Assembly: GCF_028389875.1 (NCBI RefSeq)
Contig: NC_084672.1
Span: 9,040,458 to 9,104,457, forward strand
Direction: 5' to 3'
From: Rhea pennata
Taxonomy: Eukaryota > Chordata > Aves > Rheiformes > Rheidae
Length of the DNA: 64,000 nt
How positions within the stretch are numbered: position 1 is the stretch's first letter; the number at the start of each line of letters is the position of its first letter. Under the pieces are notes generated by a model. It searched no databases and was not told the origin of the DNA. It saw only the letters and a list, made by a program, of their open reading frames with translations. The translations under genes were made by a program, and so were the position numbers. Positions 57,301-64,000 of this stretch are shown here, piece after piece.

Positions 57301-60300
57301 CCAGGGGACACTTGCAATAAAAAAATGAGATTGAAGAGTGCCGTATTCAGTGACTACACACACCCTGAGGATCAGACGCTGTAGCTTCATACCTGCTACA
57401 GATACAACACAGAGCCTTGTAAGCCACCAGCAGTTCCAGACCGTGCCCAATTCCTACAATGCCACAACTGCAAAGATGTTATCTCAGTGACCTAAATAAA
57501 TCAGCGCTGCTTCTTTGGTTATGCTTATTATGGTCAATTAAACAGAGCCAGAGAACACTGCCTGGCACTAGAACCGTCCACGTTGTGACACTGTCATACA
57601 GTCCCTGACATGCCTTTGACCCAAGTCAAAAGCACTCTCCCAAACATGGGCACAGCTCAGGACTCGGCACACAACCACCCCCTGCGCGCACACAACACCC
57701 TTCTCCAGGAACGCAGATGTCAGCCAGCAGGGTACAGGTCTTTCTCTGCCCCTGGGCCAGAGACCAGCCCAGGCATGTCTAATTTACCAGCATGAACACA
57801 GCCCAGGAGAGTTTGAGTCTCTGTTTTTTCATCTGGTACACAGGGTGTCTGCTCCTGCATGGGCAGTACTAGTGTTTTAAGGCAGATGAGCAATGGACAG
57901 CCCATCTGAAGGATGTGCAGCATGTTCTCCAGGCATGCTGGAACCGCGATGCACAGGATGGAGGTCAGCACTGGCACGCAGAGCCCACCAGGAATAACAG
58001 CAGCAAAGCCTAGCGGGAGCTGTCACTGTGCAAGGACACTGCACGCAGCCATGCTGGGGGCTCCTATACGGTAGTGTTGTTGGTCACCACTGTGAAGCCC
58101 CTACAGTCAAGCTCTTCCAGGCAGAGAGCAGCCTGTGCTCAGGTCCCACCGGCCGCCTCCCTCTCGCCAGTCGATGCCCACCACACGGCCTCAAGGAACA
58201 CAGCCCCACGCACAGCCAGCACAGCCCACCTTGTCCGTGTCCTGCTTTTCATCCTTGCAGAAGACGAACTCCCGTCCATCCAGGCTGTAGGCCACTTTGA
58301 AGGCACGGACATACTCTGCCTGGCCCACGCGGCGAGCACCTTGTGTGATGACCCCACTCAGCCTCATCTTCCTCAGCAGGTTGGCCTGCGGCAGAGAGCA
58401 GGAGCAGGACACAGTGAGGCTGGAGGTGCGCAGCACCCTGCGAGCACACCCACCAGCTGCAAGCATGGGCTCACGGTCAGCATCAGGCCTAGGAAAGGGG
58501 CTGTCTCGTCTGTCCTGCCTCGTCTGTCCTGCTATATCCTCAGTGCTGAAGCCCTCCATCCCTCTGGCCTTTGACCCTGGTCCCATGGGCTGGGAAGGGA
58601 GGAGGACTTGTGGTTTCTGTCTCCCTTCAGGGATCTCACCAGCTCTAGGGCCACAGCTGACATCCCCTGCTCACAGCAAGAGGCCACCCCAGGGCAGGAC
58701 ACTGGCTCCATGCAGAGATTCAGCCCTTCTTTTACTGACAGAGGCAGAGCAATCCCACAAGAACAGCCCAGCCAGATCAGCACCAGCTAATGGTGGCTGC
58801 CTGCTTCACCAGTGCTCCCACGGGTACCTGGATCCATGGGCTCTTGTCGTAATTGCTGGAGGTCCAGGCGTTGACGATGCCATGATTGTTGAGGCGGGCA
58901 AGCTCCGGCCCCCAGCGCTGCAGGCCAAGGAAGCCATAGTGGACAGAGGAGGCGGAGAGCTGAGCATCGGAGATGGCCCTCCCTTCCATGCCCAGGAGAA
59001 CAGCACAGCCTGGAGGGATGGGCCAAGGAAGGCACAGTGGGGACATGAGTGTCAAGGAAGAAGACAACGCGGGAGTAAAACCAGGGCGGGAACCAGCCGC
59101 TCACCCAGGACTGTTTCCTCATTCTCCCCACAAAAAACTCCACTTGTCTTGAGGAAAGGCATGAAATGGAGGACAACATTGGGACCTCTCTCACGGATCT
59201 GGCTGTTCACAGAACAAAATGCCAGGCATTTCCCTCCTCAGCCTTTAGCCAAAAATCACATTATCAATCAGCACCTCTCACAGCACAGAGGTACGAAGGA
59301 GGGAAAGGGCTGCCCTGTGGCCCTCCAGAAAGGAGGCAGTGCCTTCCCAGTGATGCTCTCTCCACCACACCAAGGCTCATGGGCATCAGCCGCCAGCCAG
59401 CACACAGATACCTGTGGCTGTCTTCAGGTGGCTTTGCCTTCCAGCAAGACCTCTTTTGCACTCACTAGTGGAGGCAGACAGGACAGGATGGTGGGCAAAG
59501 GGAAGGAAAGGGATCTTTCTACATTATTGGCGTCAGGGACTTACGGACGTGACAAGTCTTCCCCAAGAATGGAGAAGGGCATTTGCAGGTGTAGTCGCCA
59601 TCCAGGTCTAGGCATGTGCCTCCATTTTTGCAAGGCTGGGAGTAGCACTCATTCTTGTCTAGGAGCAAAGAGAGAAGGTGGGCTCAGGAAGAGACCTCAG
59701 AGCCATTCCCTAGAGAAGAAACTCCTTGCTCAGTACTGTGTGAGGAGGAGAGAGGCACCTTCTGAGCAAGGGCCATAGCAGGATCCTTGCTGATAACAGC
59801 AGTACTGGCTGAAACTAATCCAAGAAGCGGCGTAGCTGCATCCCCTCTGACTGGAGCTGTGTGTGGAGCATATCAAGACATGCAGCTTCAGCAAGGTTAA
59901 GAGCCCATCAAGCAGACCAGGCTTTGAGGTATCCATTCTCCCATTCCTCCACGCCTTCCAGGCCACAAAGGAAGCACCATGCCCCTTCCAGTGCAGGCAC
60001 AACAGGCCCCGAGGAGATGCAGAGCAAGACTCAGGCATGGTCTTGCTTGCACTAGCCTCCCATTCATACCATAGTCCTTTCCTTGTCCTTTCAACATGGT
60101 CCAAACCAGCCCCAAGCCCCTAGTACACGATGCTACCACAGCCACAGGTGCACACATCCCCAGGCTGCCCTGCAGGGCTGCCTCCAGTACCCTCCAGCCC
60201 TCTGGGGCAGAGCAGACTAAAGGGATCGTGAATCTTTGGCTTCGTCCCTCCTGGCCTCTTGAGTGTGTACTCACTGTTCTGGCAATGGATCCCATCATAC

Positions 60301-63300
60301 CCCACAGGGCACTTGCAGATGTATTCAGTGAAGACATCCCCTCGATTAGGGACCAACTGGCACTCGCCGTTGTTGTGGCATGGATTAGGGTGGCAGGGGC
60401 CTGGGGAAGAGGAAAAAAGGAGATACAATTCTAATAGGACACAAGTGGAAAATAAGAGCATCCAGTAGGTCTTCACTCCCCAAGGATGGGACACAGATTG
60501 TCCCAAGCAATGCAGGTCACCATGTCCCTGTTTGCACACACATTCTACACATCCAGGAGCAGGGCTGGATCCCCAGGCCAGCCATGCAAGCCACCATAAG
60601 GGCATGTTGCCATACCACAAGGCTTGTGAGGACTTAGTAGCTGCCTGCACTTCACTAAGCCGTTGTTGATATCTCCCCTGTGATGAGGGACTCAGGTCCC
60701 TCCCCAGCACCTCACCTTTCTCAGTCTCATTGCAGTCAATCCCAACGTAGCCTTCAGGGCAGATGCAGAAGAAGGGGGTCTCATTAATGCCAGTCAGGCA
60801 CGTGCCTCCATTCTGACAGTGGTTGACATCGCAAAAGTCACCTGGAATCAAAACTACATGTCACTGCAAGACATCACAGAAGTGGCATCTGCCACAGCCC
60901 TGGCTGCACACACAGAGCTGGCATCAGGCCTGCCCCAGCAGGAAAGGTCCAGTCCAGCCAGCCCAGTCCAACCACATTTACTCCTCTCTTGGGGATGTCT
61001 CAAGAAGGGGAGTGCCTGGGCAGAGCCGGGTACAGGAGCAGTGGGCTGTACCCAGGGGCCAGGCAGGACAGGCCAGCAGAGTCATGCACAGGACTGCAGA
61101 TGTTCAAGAGCAAAGATTGAGACCAGGAGCATGAGAGAGCAGTCAGAAGCTGCCCTGCCCCAGCCTCGCAACCTGCCTCCCCATCTCTCCCATGTTCTGC
61201 TTCTGCCAGGGTTATGGAAATGTCATGAATTGACCCTGCTGGCTCAGAAAGAAGTTGGTTTGATGGAGTCTGGACATCACACCAAAGCCCAGGGAAGTCC
61301 CAGGTCTTCCAGTGCACCAAATGTTTTAGCTGCTCTTTTGGGAAGCAGGGGTTGGCCAGGCTGGGGCACACTCAGGAGTGAGCAGTACAGGATTATTGTA
61401 AGGAATCAGGCTGGTCACGTTGATGGGTTTTGCTGAAGAAAGTATTTGCGGGGAGACAAAAAAAACATTGTAGGGGGAACCCACGTGCCTTGGCTCAAAG
61501 ATTCTTGGGACAGGAAAAGAGTATGGGCTCTACTCATGCATGGTAACACCCTGCCTCAAGAAAACCTTTCCAGCCTGAACAAACTCTCAAATACATCCTG
61601 TCTCAGTTTGCCACGTACACGAGAAATGCCCTTATGAGGGGCTTTCAGAGAGTGCAGGGGAGCAAACACTCACAGGACCCATTTCTTGGTGAGACCAGTC
61701 TGCCCAGTGTTATCTTCAACATTCTCTAAGCAACTTCCAGGGAGCAGCCCTGGCCGACAGGGCAGGTCCCCCCAGTGCCGCTGGTGGGACTGGGGCTGGC
61801 CTGTCCTCCCCGTCTATGCACCCACTTTCAAGGTCAAGAGCAGATTCTCTTATTAACCTTCTGCTCCCTTCTCCTGTGATCACCCAGACTTTAAGAGATT
61901 CCTCCCACCACTGGTTTACTCTACCCAAACAGCTGCAAGATGGCAAAACCCTCTCCATAAGCCTAAACCTGATTCCCCACAGACCTGGCTGAAAGTCTTA
62001 ATAACTCCTCACCAAGCACTGGGACAGCACATCTCCTGATGTTAGGCTCTTCTCTGCCATGTTGGAGGAGTTGCAGCAAGGGCTGAACTCAGGCGAACAG
62101 AAATAACCCCCCACCACCTGCATACCTGGGAGAAGGTGGAAGTTGATGAGCTGCAGGCTTGCTGCCTGGACTCACACCAAACAGTAAGGCTCTCATTCGC
62201 CTAAGCTACTACTCAGAAAGCTCCTACTCATTAGTCTTTTAATAGCAGGGCTCCTTCAAGTTAATCCTCCTCTTCCTGATGTTCTGTATCTGTAGGGTAT
62301 GCACTGGTGACAGATAGGCCAGGCAGGGCCCCCTGTTAAATGAGGGTTTCCAAAAAGATGCTGGAGTTGCCTCAGCCCAGCCTGAGGAGGCAAAAAAACT
62401 TGGGCACCAGTTCAAACTGCTGGCTGCACTGCCCAGCCTGTTCTGCATGACCTCATGCTCCATCAATGCGCTGCCATGAGCTACCGCGCGGGAGGAGCGA
62501 GCTCATGCTGATAGCATGGGCATGCCTCTGCCCCACGCTCCTCCACAGGTCCCAAGCACATCCAGGGGCTCCATCCCGAGGATCCCGGCCAGCTGCTGGC
62601 CAAGGCCCTCTGCACAGAGCTGCTTCTGTACAGCAGCAGGAGCTGTCTGCTCCCAGAGGCACGGAGGCCGAGCAAATTTGCTCCCCGGCATCTGCCGCTA
62701 TGCTGCTTCCAGCACAGGAGTTTCTGGGGTTGGGAGATGGAGGCAGGAGCATAGGCTGTAAATCCCTCTGCATTTCTTCCCAGGGTTGGCCCAGCAGGGG
62801 TACCAGCATAAGCTTTGCATTTTCACTGTCCCAAGTAACCGGACTGCCTCTTACGCCCTCTCAGGAATAATTTCTTGTATGGTGGTCACAAAATGGTCAC
62901 ATTTTCCACTGCGGCAAGTAGTTTCGGATGTCCCATTTCTTGGATGTTTCGGGTCTGGTGTCAGAGCAGTTCAGTATCTCCATCCTCCCCCCACATGCAC
63001 CTCTCCAGTCAGGGGCAGAGCTGTCACAGGCTGGACAGTCAGAAACCAAGGCAACAACGAGCAGCCACCGTTTTTGGAAATGTTTGCTTATATGAACCCA
63101 CAGACTGGCTGAAAGGCAAAAATAACATCCTCTGAAAACCGTCAGGGCTTGTCCCTGCAGGGCCGGGGGAGGTCGGGTCAAGCCTGCCTCTGTGGGGCAA
63201 AATGGGAACCTCTCCCCATGGAGAGCAAACACAGACAGAGCCTTCCTCTCCAGCACACCTCCTCACTGCCCTTTGTCCCCTGGCCCCGGGCCTGCACTTG

Positions 63301-63825
63301 GGTTTTGCTTTCCTTTTTCTGTTCCTTTTGGGGTGACCCACAGATTCCCCAAATACGGCCCACTGGGTGATGGAGTTGTGAGTTCTCCCGGGGCTCCCTC
63401 AGCCGTGCCAGCTCCTAGTGCCTGGCGTGCTGTGTCAGCCCATCCCAGGGAAGCTGTTTACATCTTGGGCTGGGTTATCTAAGCCTGAAAGCACGGGACA
63501 GCCTCGCTGAGCTATTCCCAGCTTGGGAGTAAGGACAGGCAGATCCAAGCTGCACTGTCCTGTCGGCCAGCCCCTCTGCTCCTGGGGGGGGGGGGGGGCC
63601 ACGCTGGGGGCTGCACCCTAGCACCCCCAGCCCTCTACCTCAGCGCTCTTTGCCTTTTACCCCGGTACCTTACAGCCCTGCACCCGGCTCCCCTCGCTCT
63701 GCACCCCGCCTCCCCTCGCTCTGCACCCCCGCTCGCCCGCAGCCCGACTCACCGGCCGCGGTCAACAGCAGCGACAGCCCCAGCCCCAGGGACAGCAGCG
63801 CCCGCCACGGCCTCGCCACCTCCAT
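53032..63825 (-). CDS. MFGE8: Milk fat globule-EGF factor 8 / lactadherin (ten coding exons, whole-gene entry)
   Basis: Secreted bridging protein that links phosphatidylserine on apoptotic cells or vesicles to integrins on phagocytes. Ten minus-strand exons give 1425 nt, 474 residues plus stop, in frame throughout. Domains: signal peptide 1-24; EGF 25-66; EGF 67-108 with RGD; EGF 109-146; discoidin C1 147-307; discoidin C2 308-474. Three EGF modules are present, as in the paralogue EDIL3, whereas human has one and mouse two. Assignment to MFGE8 rather than EDIL3 rests on synteny with HAPLN3 and ACAN. Each discoidin domain is encoded by three exons of matching sizes (182/156/145 and 203/156/144 coding nt). 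Confidence 0.95.
53367..53522 (-). CDS. MFGE8: MFGE8 exon 9: discoidin C2 domain, part 2
   Basis: 156-nt phase 0-0 exon encoding [40 protein letters not shown] and [12 protein letters not shown]. Same length as the equivalent C1 exon. Confidence 0.96.
54336..54382. repeat. (AC)23 microsatellite
   Basis: 47 bp of uninterrupted AC, preceded by a TATA/TATG-rich stretch from about 54283, in an MFGE8 intron. Confidence 0.97.
54869..54890. repeat. A22 homopolymer
   Basis: Twenty-two A in a row in the MFGE8 intron; no transposon end was recognised next to it. Confidence 0.9.
55251..55453 (-). CDS. MFGE8: MFGE8 exon 8: discoidin C2 domain, part 1
   Basis: 203 nt encoding [40 protein letters not shown] and [17 protein letters not shown]. 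The aromatic Phe/Trp residues in the first loop match the phosphatidylserine-inserting spike of the C2 domain. Confidence 0.96.
55454..56737 (-). other. MFGE8 intron between C1 and C2
   Basis: 1.3 kb, donor GTAAAT and acceptor GTTGTGTTACAG, moderately GC-rich. Nothing else recognised. Confidence 0.8.
56738..56882 (-). CDS. MFGE8: MFGE8 exon 7: discoidin C1 domain, part 3
   Basis: 145 nt encoding [40 protein letters not shown] and ELIGCEMN. The terminal cysteine pairs with the first one of C1. Confidence 0.96.
56883..58229 (-). other. MFGE8 intron within C1 (between exons 6 and 7)
   Basis: 1.35 kb, donor GTGGGC and acceptor CTGTTGCAG. Nothing else recognised. Confidence 0.8.
58230..58385 (-). 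CDS. MFGE8: MFGE8 exon 6: discoidin C1 domain, part 2
   Basis: 156-nt phase 0-0 exon encoding [40 protein letters not shown] and [20 protein letters not shown] is a hallmark strand of discoidin domains. Confidence 0.95.
58386..58827 (-). other. MFGE8 intron within C1 (between exons 5 and 6)
   Basis: 442 bp, donor GTACCC, acceptor CTGCCGCAG. Nothing else recognised. Confidence 0.8.
58828..59009 (-). CDS. MFGE8: MFGE8 exon 5: discoidin C1 domain, part 1
   Basis: 182 nt encoding [40 protein letters not shown] and [18 protein letters not shown]. This is the typical start of an F5/8 type C domain, including the lipid-facing loop region and NAWT. Confidence 0.95.
59010..59544 (-). other. MFGE8 intron between EGF 3 and C1
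   Basis: 535 bp, donor GTAAGT, acceptor CATCCCTCCAG. Nothing else recognised. Confidence 0.8.
59545..59658 (-). CDS. MFGE8: MFGE8 exon 4: EGF-like module 3
   Basis: 114-nt phase 1-1 exon encoding [19 protein letters not shown], then [19 protein letters not shown]. It begins like a calcium-binding EGF (N-K-N-E) and also has DYTC. Confidence 0.94.
59659..60274 (-). other. MFGE8 intron between EGF 2 and EGF 3
   Basis: 616 bp, donor GTGAGT, acceptor TCTTTGCTCCTAG. Nothing else recognised. Confidence 0.8.
60275..60400 (-). CDS. MFGE8: MFGE8 exon 3: EGF-like module 2 with RGD
   Basis: 126-nt phase 1-1 exon encoding [19 protein letters not shown], then [18 protein letters not shown] and IHCQN. 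The Arg-Gly-Asp sits in the loop before the fifth EGF cysteine, the known integrin alpha-v-beta-3/5 site of MFGE8 and EDIL3. Confidence 0.96.
60401..60715 (-). other. MFGE8 intron between EGF 1 and EGF 2
   Basis: 315 bp, donor GTGAGG, acceptor CTCTTCCCCAG. Nothing else recognised. Confidence 0.8.
60716..60841 (-). CDS. MFGE8: MFGE8 exon 2: EGF-like module 1
   Basis: 126-nt phase 1-1 exon encoding [18 protein letters not shown], then [19 protein letters not shown] and NETEK. Six cysteines in EGF order. Confidence 0.95.
60842..63752 (-). other. MFGE8 intron 1
   Basis: 2.9 kb with good donor (GTGAGT) and acceptor (TGATTCCAG). Contains a G15 run at 63584-63598. No other exon or recognised repeat. 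Confidence 0.85.
63584..63598. repeat. G15 homopolymer
   Basis: Fifteen consecutive G on the plus strand in MFGE8 intron 1. The length is prone to sequencing error. Confidence 0.85.
63753..63825 (-). CDS. MFGE8: MFGE8 exon 1: start codon and signal peptide
   Basis: 73 coding nt from ATG at 63825, encoding [20 protein letters not shown] and LTAA, a leucine-rich secretory signal. Donor GCCG|GTGAGT, phase 1. Confidence 0.92.
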
Positions 63826-63832
63826 GGTGCAC

Positions 63833-63897
63833 GCCGAGCCGAGCCGAGCCGAGCCGAGCCGAGCCGAGCCGCGCCGAGCCGAGCCGCGCCGCGCCGC
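63833..63897 (-). repeat. MFGE8: Pentanucleotide repeat (TCGGC)13 in the MFGE8 5' UTR
   Basis: The plus strand has 13 five-base units, GCCGA with some GCCGC variants (seven perfect GCCGA copies in a row at 63833-63867). In gene sense it reads TCGGC/GCGGC and ends seven bases before the start codon. Confidence 0.95.
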
Positions 63898-64000
63898 TCC
63901 TCCGCGGGGCTCGGGGCGGGACTGAGCGCGCCCGGCGCGGCGCGGCGCGGCCCCACGTGCTCCCGCCGCCCGCCCACGGGGCGGGAGCCCGGCGCGGCCC
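63898..64000 (-). promoter_or_regulatory. MFGE8: MFGE8 promoter region (CpG island, GC boxes, E-box)
   Basis: CpG-dense with two GGGGCGGG Sp1-type boxes (63913-63920 and 63978-63985) and a palindromic E-box CACGTG (63954-63959). No TATA box. The transcription start is not identifiable and the region is cut by the window end. Confidence 0.55.

Noticed and set aside
63762-63977. Upstream 71-codon frame overlapping the MFGE8 start codon
   Set aside because: It begins with GTG, not ATG (no CAT on the plus strand there), and simply translates the pentanucleotide repeat and an off-frame part of exon 1.

Overview
The window is genomic DNA from a bird. Three multi-exon vertebrate extracellular-matrix genes with GT-AG introns can be reconstructed. 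CR1-type LINE fragments are the only recognisable interspersed repeats. The aggrecan core protein has the avian layout, with no keratan-sulfate repeat block and a 20-residue chondroitin-sulfate repeat. The species cannot be named from sequence alone. The predicted aggrecan (2397 codons) is longer than the roughly 2.1 kb-residue chicken protein I remember, mainly through its tandem array.

Layout. From 1 to 11.7 kb there is no coding exon; this is probably ACAN intron 1 or upstream DNA and contains an old, antisense CR1 LINE (about 8.8-10.1 kb). From 11.7 to about 44.2 kb lies ACAN (+ strand, 18 coding exons): signal peptide, G1 (Ig plus two Link modules), interglobular domain, G2 (two Link modules), a short acidic linker, one giant 3960-nt chondroitin-sulfate exon, two EGF exons separated by a 9.2 kb intron that carries a truncated CR1, three C-type lectin exons, a sushi exon and a basic tail. 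HAPLN3 (- strand, four coding exons plus a probable 5' UTR exon) occupies about 44.75-48.8 kb and is tail-to-tail with ACAN. From 48.8 to 53.0 kb is a very GC-rich spacer with a 32-bp minisatellite and a GGGGCC-type hexamer run. MFGE8 (- strand, ten coding exons, 474 codons before the stop) occupies 53.0-63.8 kb, and its promoter and a pentanucleotide repeat lie at the right edge.

How the genes relate. Aggrecan G1 and link proteins bind hyaluronan and each other through homologous Ig and Link modules. HAPLN3 is a member of that link-protein family. MFGE8 is a secreted EGF/discoidin bridging protein (RGD to integrins, discoidin domains to phosphatidylserine). The ACAN-HAPLN3-MFGE8 linkage is a conserved vertebrate cluster, paralogous to VCAN-HAPLN1-EDIL3. 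All inferred exon junctions keep frame, which is the main support for the models. I found no new biological system. The most distinctive features are the homogenised 60-bp coding array, the loss of the mammalian-type MMP cleavage motif beside a retained aggrecanase motif, and several unusual repeats and palindromes in non-coding DNA.
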